Assembly (NCBI GenBank): GCA_033856515.1
Contig: JAWVEY010000034.1
Coordinates: 339,853 to 403,852, forward strand
DNA from: JALZKA01 sp033856515
GTDB lineage: Bacteria > Actinomycetota > Thermoleophilia > Solirubrobacterales > 70-9
Length of the DNA: 64,000 nucleotides
Direction: 5' to 3'
The notes under the pieces were generated by a model. That model saw only the letters and a list, made by a program, of their open reading frames with translations, was not told the DNA's origin and made no database searches. The position numbers were made by a program, and so were the translations under genes. Numbering within the stretch: the stretch's first letter is position 1; every line of letters begins with the position of its first letter. Below are positions 7,983 through 19,100 of this stretch, piece after piece.

Positions 7983-8954
7983 ATGACACGCAAGAGCCGC
8001 AAACAGACCCGGAAAAGCCGCAGCTCTCAGTCCCGGCATCGGCACCGAGGCGAAGACCCAGCTTCGGCTCAGCCCCTGACCCTGCGCGGTCGCAAGCTCG
8101 TCGGCGCTGTGCTCAATCTGGCCGAGCGTCTAGCCGTCGACTTCACCCGCGATAACCCGACTTGGCTCGTGGTCGACGAGCACGGCCGCGAGCTCGCGCG
8201 CAACATGGCCTGGATCAATGGCGCGACGCCTGATCTCGCTTACGTCGAGATCCTGAGCGCAAGCGCCGAGGAGCCAACGGCGGCGGCGATGGCCGTCCTG
8301 CGCGTCGACGATGAGCGCTTGCGCGTTCTCGCCTGGGACTTGGCCGGCGAGGCGCGTGCGGTTTCACATCCAATCTTCGTCGGCGAGGAGATCAGCGACT
8401 GGCGTCGCGGATGGGTCGAGCAATTCGACGACACTCCGCGAGGCCAGGAGCGAACTCGATCCCTAACGAGCCGCGAAGAGGCCGAGGCTGACATCCACCA
8501 CCTGGCCGCTGTCGCCCTCGATGCCTTCGAACACGAGGTGCTGCCGGGTCGTGATCGTGCAGTCGACGTCCCCGCGATCATTGGCACCTACGAAGACGGG
8601 CGGATCGTGATCGATCCCGCTCCAGTCGAGCCGCTCGCCACCGACTGCGGCATCGGAGAGGTCCTGGCCAGAACGCGCCGCGCCATGAGCAGCGCCCGAC
8701 ATCTGAAGGGGATCTCACTCTTCCGATGGCACACAATCGAGGATCTGCGCCCGCGCCAGCACCAGTTCCTGCTCGCCGGCTTCGATCAGTGCGATGAAAT
8801 CGCCATCGCGTATGCGCTCAGGGTCAGCGAGGGCGACGCAGGACTGGCGCTTGATGAGGTCAATCCGGTGTCAAAAGGGCTTCTCAACACGTGGCTGATT
8901 GAAGGCGAAAATCGGCTCGAGGCATTGCCCGAAAACGGCGATGGCGACGACTGA
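7983..8954 (+). CDS. Uncharacterised protein, paralogue of the gene at 2513
   Basis: A 323-residue protein with a strongly basic Arg/Ser/Lys-rich start (MTRKSRKQTRKSRSS). It then carries the same conserved blocks as the product at 2513: LRGRKLVGAVLNLAERL, WLVVDEHGRELARNMAWING, AAAMAVLRVDDERLRVLAWD, and SDWRRGWVEQFDDTPRG. The two genes share length, orientation and block order, so they arose by duplication of a gene of unknown function. No membrane helix or catalytic signature is visible. It is preceded by about 250 bases without a gene. Confidence 0.75.
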   Translation: MTRKSRKQTRKSRSSQSRHRHRGEDPASAQPLTLRGRKLVGAVLNLAERLAVDFTRDNPTWLVVDEHGRELARNMAWINGATPDLAYVEILSASAEEPTAAAMAVLRVDDERLRVLAWDLAGEARAVSHPIFVGEEISDWRRGWVEQFDDTPRGQERTRSLTSREEAEADIHHLAAVALDAFEHEVLPGRDRAVDVPAIIGTYEDGRIVIDPAPVEPLATDCGIGEVLARTRRAMSSARHLKGISLFRWHTIEDLRPRQHQFLLAGFDQCDEIAIAYALRVSEGDAGLALDEVNPVSKGLLNTWLIEGENRLEALPENGDGDD

Positions 8955-9349
8955 TCCTCGCGCTAAGGCCGCCGTCGCTGACCGCTGATGCCCACAACGT
9001 CGGCCACGCTGATCAGCACTGGCTCGACATCGCGATGGCCAGACTGCGCCTCGCTCGGGATCTCACGCTCCAGCTCTAGCCACGCCTCGCATTCGCTCGG
9101 GCGTGGTCGACCTGGTGACGAAGATCATCAAGCCAGCCGACGACGCCAACGACTTCTCCGCCCCCGCGCAAAATGATTCGAGTCGGCATCCGCTGATCGT
9201 AAACAGAATGATGGCTTAGGTCAGCTGAACTCATCTCCGCGATCCTCGCCCGCGCACGCGTAATCAACTCAGTTTCCCTCAATGCTCGTCGGTAGCGCGG
9301 CGGGTTATGACTACCGACGCCCGATTCCGGGAAGGTAGTAACTGTTGGC
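8955..9349. other. Intergenic region, possible short coding relic
   Basis: No complete gene is seen. From about 8940 to 9079 on the plus strand, two frames joined by one apparent frame change would read MATTDPRAKAAVADR and then HADQHWLDIAMARLRLARDL before a stop. This looks like the remains of a small helical protein. The evidence is only compositional. The rest holds no recognisable signal. Confidence 0.25.
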
Positions 9350-10066
9350 ATGGTTCCCGCTATCGAGATATTCTCTGAAGACCCTGAGCTTCTGGATGCA
9401 GTTCCAGCAAGGTTCCAGGATCGGCTCCGACGCCTCAGAACGCCGCTAGTTGAAGCCAGGGGCCGTGGCTGGGACCCCTCAAACTTTGGGCTCACGCCGA
9501 TCGCCTCCATCCTGGTTGAAGGCGCGATAGCCAAGGAGACGCTGGTGCCTGGCGAGCGCAGCATCGAGCTCCTGGGTCCCGGTGACGTACTTATTCCTCC
9601 GTCGCCCGACGACTCCGACTCGGTCCCCTCCGGCGTCTGCTGGGAAGCCTTAGGCGCAGCTCATCTAGCCGTCTTGAAGCGAGAACTACTTAACGTCCCC
9701 GAGGTAGCCGCTCCGATGATGATGTCGATCGCCTCTCGCCTCAATCAACGGGCACACCGGGCCAGCGTCCAGGCAGCGATCGCCGGGCTCCATCCGATTG
9801 AGCGTCGCCTCGAGTTTCTCCTCTGGCACCTAGCCGATCGGTGGGGGCGCCGCGGACCGGGCGGAGTCACGCTCAGGATCAAGTTAACTCAGAGAACCCT
9901 GGCGGCCCTGGCCGGAACCGAGAGATCAACGATCTGCCGGTCTCTAATCGAACTCGAGGAGAAACAGGTTATCGCCCGACTGCCCGGCAAGCAAGTTCAG
10001 CTGCTGGCTGAGCCTCCAGGTGAGCGCCTGATTGACCTCGCGCTCGAGCGCATCAGCGCGGCCTGA
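9350..10066 (+). CDS. Crp/Fnr-like transcriptional regulator
   Basis: A 238-residue protein with the two-part layout of the Crp/Fnr family. The N-terminal half is a divergent cyclic-nucleotide-type beta-roll (ASILVEGAIAKETLVPGERSI, LLGPGDVLIP). A long dimerisation helix follows (residues about 120-165), then a winged helix-turn-helix near residues 180-220 (LTQRTLAALAGTERSTICRSL, then ELEEKQVIARLPGKQVQL). The recognition helix GTERSTICRSL is typical of the family. No cysteines suggest an iron-sulfur cluster and the effector pocket is not conserved enough to name a ligand. The stop codon lies inside an intrinsic terminator. Confidence 0.8.
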   Translation: MVPAIEIFSEDPELLDAVPARFQDRLRRLRTPLVEARGRGWDPSNFGLTPIASILVEGAIAKETLVPGERSIELLGPGDVLIPPSPDDSDSVPSGVCWEALGAAHLAVLKRELLNVPEVAAPMMMSIASRLNQRAHRASVQAAIAGLHPIERRLEFLLWHLADRWGRRGPGGVTLRIKLTQRTLAALAGTERSTICRSLIELEEKQVIARLPGKQVQLLAEPPGERLIDLALERISAA

Positions 10067-10077
10067 GCCGCGCTTTT
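10055..10077 (+). terminator. Intrinsic terminator overlapping the regulator stop
   Basis: AGCGCGGC (10055-10062) and GCCGCGCT (10067-10074) form a perfect 8-bp GC-rich stem around a CTGA loop. The run TTTT follows at 10074-10077. The regulator stop codon is within the loop. This should separate the Crp-like gene from the RHS gene. Confidence 0.75.
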
Positions 10078-10168
10078 GTCGTCCGCAGCACAGAACTGCG
10101 GATGCGCTTGTTGTCGAGCGGCACACTTCGTGACCTGACGCGTTTTCAGCCTCCTATCTTGTCGCGTC

Positions 10169-13100
10169 ATGGGACGAACCTGGCAGGGAGCAAATGGTGC
10201 GTGGGCGGCGCGGTACTTGGCCGGTCCCATCCTCGGCTTTGCGCTCTCGGTTGGGCTGGCTACTGTCAGCGGCTCCGCGGGTGCGCAGCAGCAGTCGTCG
10301 AGCTCGGCTGAGCTTGATCAGCGGCTAACAGAGTTCCTCGATAGTCCGCTCGCTCACTCTCAGCTCCAGGCCGCGTCGGACTTCGAGTTGGAGCAAGAGC
10401 AAAAGCGCTTGGACTTTGTAGGGTCAAGTCAAGGCCGAGCGGCGAGAGAGGCGTCTCGCGAGGACTTCATGGAGCAAACGAGTCTCGAAGCCCGGGAGAC
10501 GCTGGTCCGAGAACACTCCTCGTTCTTGGAGCAACTCGACACCGACCCGGGCCGGAGCATCACAGACGCCCGAGTCGTCGACGTCCCGTCTCCGGACACG
10601 GCCGTAGTAGATCCCGGGGCCGCTGGCGGGACTAAGCAGCTTTTCGTGTCCAGCCTTCCCCTGGTGACGGAGCCGGAGCAGGGCCAAGATTTCGAGGAAG
10701 TCGACCTAGCTCGTGATCGGGTCGGCGAGACGTTTGCTCCGGCTGATCCCGCCGTGGCTGTCCGGATGCCGACAGACGTCTCGCACGGGGTCCAGATCCC
10801 GTCGCTTGGCCTGACTGTGACTCCCAGTGACACGGGTTCGGTCTCCTCCAAAGCGCTGAACAACAAGGACGTCTTTTACGCTAACTCGCACGAAGACACG
10901 GACCTCGTCGCAGCCCCGCTGATCGATGGGGTTGAGCTGGCGGCGCAGCTTCGTTCTCCGGCCGCTCCCGAGGAGCTTGAGTTTTCGATTGACCTACCGC
11001 AGGACGCCTCCATGACGCCCAGCGAGGCGGGCGGTTACGCGATAACTCGAGGCGGGAACCCTACGGGCTGGATCTCGCCAGTGGTCGCCTTCGATGCTCA
11101 GGGCACGTCGGTTGATGCCTCGTACGAGCTGAACGGGTCGACGCTGACGATCCAGGTCAACCATCGAGACCAAGACCTCGCCTACCCGATCCTCGTTGAC
11201 CCGGAGTTCATCACCGATGGTGACATGAACTGGTGGGGGAGCGACACAGACTTCACGGCGATCACAAACCCCGGTGACGCACCCCTCACTGATCGAACCT
11301 GGTACACGCACCTGACAGGCGACGCCCGCGTCGCCGGCAACACCACGTTCAAGAAGACATGCCCAGCCGCGCTGATCAGCGCTTGCACAGGGTCCACGCC
11401 CCGACCCAAGAATGGTCTCTACATCCGCCTCGACCCGAGCTCGGGCACTGCCGACAATTATCGCGAAGACGACACGATGGCTTGGCGCTACCGCGCCCCT
11501 GGCGCCGACACCTTCATCAGCGAGGTCCAGTTCTCCCACGCCTGGTATAGCCAGGGGCAGACCCAGCCGCTTCAGCCGTACCTCTTCTACGCGCTGGTCG
11601 ACCCGGATGAGGACATCGGCTACGTGGGGGTCAGCTCGATGCGGGACAAGCCCGGGTTCCAGAACGAGGAGGGAGCCAATCGTCGGGTCACTTACCTGAA
11701 GAACATCGACCCTTCAGATCCCGATTACAACACGCTCCAAAGTCGTGATAACTATCGCGGCGGCAACGCCGCCGTGTTCGGCTTCACGGTCGATCCGCAG
11801 CACGCGAACACGCTGTTGAACAGTCAACGCTGGGCTTACGTAGGCGGAGCCGCGGTGACTTTGGATGACGCCACAGCGCCAACGGTCAGCGCGCCGGTGA
11901 TCACGCCGGCCAGCGCGACCAGCTCCAGCACGAATCCTTTCCTAGACAACACCACTGCGATGGCAAGTGGCTCAGCGGCCGACGGCGGGCTAGGCGTAAA
12001 AGAGTTCTCGATCACTGGGCTTCCTGCTGGAACGAGCACGAGCCAGCCGACTCGATACCCCAACAACAATTGCGATGGGACTCGAGCGAAGCCGTGTCCG
12101 GCCAATTTTCAGGTTTCGACAGGAGCGGGTGGCTCGGTTGGGAGCTCCTTCGGCTTTCCGACGGGCTCGATAATCAGCGGCATCTATGTGGTGCGCTTCG
12201 GTGCCAAGGACGTGACAGACAACCCAGCAACTGAGACGCCTGGGACGTACCTCTACATCGATCACTCAAAGCCCCAAGTCACGTTCACCGGGGGCCTCTC
12301 CGATGGGAGCATCGACAAGGACTATTCACTCGGATTCAATGCGACGGACGGTTCGCCGACCGGAAGCTTCGCCAACCGAAGCTCGGGCGTAGCCTATGTG
12401 CAAGTCAAGTTTGACGACGAAATCGTCTACACGTACGACGAGTCCTGCGATGAGGCGCCCTACAGCTGCCCGAAGCCCGGAAGTGTCGCCCTCGATCCAC
12501 TCGATTATCCGGACGGAAACGTAAAGATCGAGGTCACGGTCCGAGATGAGCTGGGCCGTCAGGGCATTCCTGGCCACGAGGAGAAGGTCTCCTGGACCAA
12601 GACGCTCCCGACCAGCCCGGTTATCACCGGCTTCAACTGTCACAGCGATACCAACGAGTGCGCGGTGGCCGGACCGGAGGCAGATCGCTGGCTGTCGCCG
12701 TCCGACCTGAGCGGGTCCGATGTGATTGAAACAGCGGTTCACGCCAAAGATCCGTTTTTCGATCAGCGCACCAAGGCGGAGCGCGGCGTGAAGCGGATCG
12801 TCTTTTACCCCGCGGATGAGCCGCGCATTTCAGAGGATTTGGATTGCCCAGATGGATGTCCGGAGGAGGGCGGCCGGCTCTTCGAATACAGCGTCGACGA
12901 ACTCGTTGACGGTGAGCACACTTTCACCGCGATAGCGCAAGATGCCAAGGACCTCGTCTCCGCCCCCAGCTCCTTCGATGTTCGAGTTGACGGCACAGGT
13001 CCCACATTCGATGCCGAGTATCCGCGCCCTCAGGGCGCCCCGGTTACCCCCACGCTTTGGGAGGTCTCAGAAGACTCAAGTCAGGCAGGCGCGGTGGCCG

Positions 13101-16100
13101 GGCTGCGGTATCCGCTCTACATCGATGCCGAGGATGGCTCCCCTACGAATCCCAACTCTGGTGTGAAGTCGATCGAGGTCCAGGTTGACGGTAGGCGCCG
13201 CTTTTTCGACTCACAGCCTTGCGACGACGACAGCTGCGGTATGGCCCGCACCTTCAAGTTCCAGTCCAACAACGAGGACCCAAGCCAGGCCGATCCCAAG
13301 ACGGTGACCGTGATTGTCACCGACCACGCGGGCAACCAAACGACTGATGAGTTCGACGTAAAGGTCACTGCGGTCCAGGAGGACCGCTCGCGCAACGGCC
13401 TCGAGACATTCTTCGATTACGACTCACGCGAGACCGGGGTCTCCGGAGCTCATGTCAATCTCGACAACGGCAATGCCGTTTGGCATAAGACACCGATCAT
13501 CAACCCCGGGCGCGGACTGGCCAGCGTCGTCAACCTCACCTACAACTCTTTCGACTATCCCCTCGGCGGCGATGTCGTTTCTCAAGGCGTGGCGAACGGA
13601 CCGGACATCGTCGACACCCGGTTCAGTGAGACCGAGTACGACGAGGCCGGACTCGGAAACTCGCTCGGCATCTCTGGAATCACCCGCTTGAACGAGCCCC
13701 TCCACGGTGTTGCTGAGTTCGGCCAAACCCTGAGCGAGAACCCGGGCGCGCTGCCTGCGCCGCCGCCGACCGTCACCTTGACGGATCCGGATGGAACCGA
13801 GCACACCTTTACCTACAACGCTGAGAAATCGATTGGTACCGAAGATGCGAATGGCGATCCAGCACTCGGCATCGTCTACGACCCACCGCCCGGAGTGAAT
13901 CTTCATCTGCGGCTCTACGAGGACCTTCTCGCCTCGATGACCGGCCCGAGTCCGCGTCTGCTGCCTCACCAGTGGAAGAAGGCCTGGGCGATCACGCGAC
14001 CCGACGGCGTCACCTACTTCTTCGATGGCTGGGGCTTCGCGACTTCGATCGAGGATCGCCAGTACTCAGGGTCGGGAACCGGCACGCCGCAGAACCGGAT
14101 CACCTTCGATTACGAATACAAGCTGGTCAAGGCCGACCTGGGTCTGATCTCCGGGCTCAACCTCGGTGACGTCTGCGATCCCGAGGAGATAACCGGTGAT
14201 CTTTCAGAGATCGCCGGTTACGTTCTAGGAATCGTCTGCGAGCCACGAGTGAAGCGGGTGATCGATGCCGCTGGAAGCGAGAATTCCGCGCTGAGCGACG
14301 AGCGAAGCATCGCGGTTCACTACTACGACTTCCCAGTCTCGCTAAACCCGACGCAGGAGGAGCTACACAGCGCCGGCAAGATCAGCAAGCTGGTGGATCA
14401 CGGCGGACGCGAACTTCATTTCGCCTATAACGGCAGCGGTCTCTTGAAGAGCCTCAAAGAGGCCGCGGTGGTACCGGGGTCGCCCTCGTCGGGGAACCCC
14501 GAGGCGCGGACAACCAGCTTCACCTACGACCAAGGCGACCTCGACGAGCCCCTCGCTCATCCGCAGCTGACAAAGATCGTCGACCCGAACGCAAATGCAG
14601 CCGGCGGGTCGACTCCCCCAGCGACGGAGTTCGTCTACGCCGATGCCGAGGTCGATCCCGAGCATCCGAATGACTCGATCGATCGCCGCGCCGTCTCCGT
14701 TACCGACCGCGCAGGTGAGACGCGCAGCTACCGCTACGAGCAGGACGAAGACGACTGGGAGTCTCCATTTCCGGCCGACGCGCCCAGCGCTGCCGAGGTC
14801 ACAGACGCTCGAGGAAATCGCAGCGTTCACGCTGTCGACACTCGGGGTCGGATGACGTCGATGGTTGAGCCGACGCATACGGGCCACGACGCCGACCCTG
14901 CGGACACGAGAAGGATTGAACTCGATTGGGACGACGACAACAACGTGCTCAGGCTGACTCGGGCCGCTGACTCAGAGGACGAGGCCTCGGTCGGCTACAC
15001 GTACAACACAAACGGCGTTCAGACCTCGCAGACCGATCCCCTGGGACGGACCACGCACTTCAGTTACTGCAATTCAAACGGGACACATCGGAGCGAATGG
15101 GGCACCGACGATGATCCGGAGAACAACCAGTTCGTCTCTGATCTGATCGCTTTCAGGAAGCCAGCAGGCAACTTGTGGCGCTTCGAGCTGGACGGAGTTG
15201 CTTGGCCAACCGGGGTGCTGAGCGCCTCTGGGGAGACGTACTGCGCACAGTTGCGAGCGAACAATCGCGCCATTGAGGGAAACCCGACCGCGCAGCTTAG
15301 TCCCGCCGACGCTCAGGGCTCACCAGGCGAAGCAACGGCTGCCTACAACCAGTACGGGCAGGTGACCGAGGAGATCAACGAGGCGGGTGAGAAGACCACT
15401 TACGGCTCCTACGACGCCAACGGGATGCCGCAGGTCGTCACAGACCCTGAAGCCTTTGACGATGATTCCGATGATCCCGAGGTAAAGACCGCCGCCGACG
15501 AGGACGATGGGCCCCACCGCTGGCTCTACACCTACGACGACGTCGGCAATCTGCGCTCAGTCACCGACCCGCGCGGAGCCGGCGCAACTCTCTCGCCCGA
15601 CTCAGTCCAGCTGACAGGAGACAGAACCGACTTCACGACAATTCTCGAGTACGACGACTACGACCGTTTGGTCAAGGAGATTGTCCCTAAGGATTCCGTC
15701 TCTGGCGAGTACATCACGCGCGATTACACCTACGACGCGAACGGCAACCAAGAATCCGTCCTCGACGGAGCCAACGAGGAGTGGACAACCAACTTCACGC
15801 CGATGGACCGAGCGCAGACTCAGGTCAACCCCCTGGGCGAGAAGACGGAGTACGGCTACGACGCCGAGCAGGGCGTGATCGAAATCACTTCTCCACGAGC
15901 CTTTGACGCTGGCGACTTGCCCGGTACCAGGCTGTTCAAAACGAGGTTCGAGCTCGACGCGATTGGCAGGCCTGTAGCGCAAATTCGGCAGGGGGAGACT
16001 GCGGCGGACGATCTGATCACGTCGTATGCATACGACCGCCGAGACAACGTCGTTGGCGTGGCCATGCCCGAGGACAACCAGGCTGCCGCTTCCGTCCAGG

Positions 16101-19100
16101 ATGCGATTGCCAATGCGTCTGATCTGACAAAGCAGCGCTGGGCATATGAGTTCGACCCCGCTGATGAGCTGGTCGCTCAGGAAGAGGATCCAGGCGGCAT
16201 AAACGCCCTGAGCCTTCGCACGGAGTACCGCTTCGACCTCAACGGCAACCAGGTGCGGGTGATCGACCCCCGCGCCTTCGCCTCCAGCAGCGTCGACGAA
16301 GCCGATTACACGTGGTGCTCCTACTTCGATGACCGCGACCGTCCGGTTGGCTCTATGGATCCTCTTGGGAACCGTTCGAACCTGGTTCTGGATCAGATGG
16401 GCCGTGTTACCGCCGAGGAGACACCGCGTGGGTACGCAAGTGCCACCGAAGGAGACTTCACGACCCGTTTCGCCTACGACGACAATGGGAAGCCAGTCGA
16501 GCGCACCTCGCCGTGGGGAGCCAATGACTACGGCTTGACAGCAGCCAAGCTCGCTGCCCGCCGCACGACCTTCGTTCTCGATGAGGTGGGAAATCCGACT
16601 GACGTCACCGACCCCGCCGGCAATCTCGCCTTCTACCGCGCCTCGCAGAACGAGTTCACAGCGCACAACCAGGCGCTGGTCGAGAGTCATTCGTTCGATA
16701 ACGAGTTCTTTGACACCGGAGATCTGAGGACCACAACTCGTCCTGCGATGTGGCGTTGGGATGGGCCGGGCTCCCAGCTAGCGATGCGCGAATCCTCAGC
16801 CAATGTCGGTGCGGCCCAGGGCAGCGAGAAACCGACCTCGCAAGGCCATGGCGATCTAGGCGAGGTCCCCCAACAGGAGATGCCAGGGATGCTCCCGATG
16901 GCCGGGGAAACAGAGCTGGACTACGACGGCGAGATGCGACTCGCCAACGTCACCGACGACCTCGGGTCAGAGAATCTCTTCGCCGCCGGCAATACCACCA
17001 CCTTGGGCTATGACCCAGCTGGAAGGCTCGATTCCGTCCAGCGCCCGCTTGACAGCGACGCCTCTAATCCACGCGTGCCCAACTTCGTCAACGAGTCCTT
17101 CGGTTACGACCACGCCGGAAACCCAACCTCCCTCACCGATGGCGAGGGCAAAGTCTCGATAACGGAGTACGACGCCTTCGATCGCCCAGTCGTCGAGGAT
17201 CTTCCTGGCTCTGGCGCGGGCCTGCGCGAGGAGACCGAGCTCAACTACGACCGCAACGGCAACCTGACCAGCAAGGTCACGCCTCAGGGCACCGAGTGGG
17301 AGTACGACTACGACGCGGTCGACAGGCGCAAGTCTGAGACCAATCCGCTCGACAACAGCTGGACCTACGGATACGACGAGGCAGGCAATCAGACGACGAG
17401 CACGACCCCAGAAGGTCGTGTGTCTCAGACGACGTTCGATTCCGCGATGCGGCCGGTTGCCATCACTGAGGCGCTGGGGTCGGATGATGACCGGTCGACA
17501 TTCTTCGAGCTCGATCCGAACGGAAATCGAATCTCGATCGACGCGCCTGGCTCAGCCGCGGTGCCCTCGGACCCAGGAAGCGCGACCCCGGATCCCGAAA
17601 ATGAGCTGCGTCGGATCACCACGCAGTCATTCGACGGTCGCGACCTGCCCTGGAAGCGCACGACGCAGACCGACCTTGCCAGCGATAGCGACCAGCTGAG
17701 CGACGATCAGCGCACCGTAGTGACCGAGTACGACCCGAATGGAAATCTGAGGCGCGAGGTCAAGCCCGAGGGTGCCAGCAACTACGCCGTTGATCCCGGC
17801 GTGCCCTTCACTGACGGCTCAGGATCCCTGCCTGACATCGCCGACGAAAGCGCCGTGGTGAACGCGACACGGAACGCCACGATCTACGAGTACTCCAAGG
17901 ACGACATCCGCACGGCGATCCATCTGCCCTGGGATGGCGATTCCCAGGACCCGGACGACAACGACTCGCGCCGCTTCCGCCAGGACTTTGAGCTCAACGC
18001 TCGCGGCTGGATCACCAGCGCCTCAAGTCCTTACGAGTGGTCACCTCCAGCGCCCGAGAATCCTGAGGAGCGGGTAGCGACCGGCTACACCCATTTCGAC
18101 ACTGGCTGGATCAAGGCCTCGACCGACCCCGGCCTCGATCCGTTCGAGCCCGAGGATCCCCAAGGGGACGATCGCGCCGACGACAAGCTCGATGATCGCC
18201 AGGCCGTCGCCTACGAGTACGACGGGCGCGGCTATCAGACTCGCTGGGGCACGACCACGCTCGAGGACGGCGACGTTCCCAGCCAGATGCCGGACGAGCT
18301 GCGCCACGTCGAGCGCGAGTACTTCCCATCGGGGATGCTGGCCGCGCGCAAGGGATTCGTTGCTCAGAACAGCAGCCCCGCTCGCACGCTGGCCTACGCA
18401 TACGACGCCAATCGCCGGCTTGTTCGCATCGACGACACCGAGGGCTCCGGTTCCGTTGATGAGGTCACGGCGATGCGCTATGACCTCGCCGATCAGCTGC
18501 AGGTCGTCGACGAGCGGGGCGCCGACGATTCAACTCAGACCGGAGCCGAGCCTGATACCTGTTATGCCTACACGCAGGATGGCGATCTCGAAAAGGTCTT
18601 CACTGACGCAAACTGGACGGCGCCGACTGATCAACAGGCGCCGGTGTGCTCTGGCTACGGCCAGGGCAAGGCAACCTCATACGAATACGACGATCTAGTC
18701 CGCGAAGAATCGGTCGCGGTCGATATGCCGGGCACCACGCGCGACCGGACTACGACCACCAGTTACTGGAACTCCGGCGAGGTCCTAGAGCGCACGAAGT
18801 CGAACGGCACGGCCGAGACCTACTTCTACGACGCCGACGGTCAGGCCGCCGCCAAGGTGCGAAATCCCGACGGCGCAGGCGCGAACACCGACGTACAGGA
18901 TTACGAGTACGACTCAAACGGCAACCGACTCGAGGATGAGCGCGGCACGTACGCCTACGACTCACGCGATCACCTGACCTCGTGGACTCGACCGGAGAAC
19001 TACGATCGCACCGGCACGGTCGAGTACGTCACGGACGGTTCTGGTGCGATCATCAACGAGACCGATCCAGACGCTGGCTCCGCAGGCGCTGGTCCCCTGG

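Noticed and set aside
15602..16690. 362-residue minus-strand ORF inside the first RHS gene
   Set aside because: It is the antisense of YD repeats, which generate long open antisense frames. There is no ribosome site and the composition is Val/Gly/Arg-skewed.
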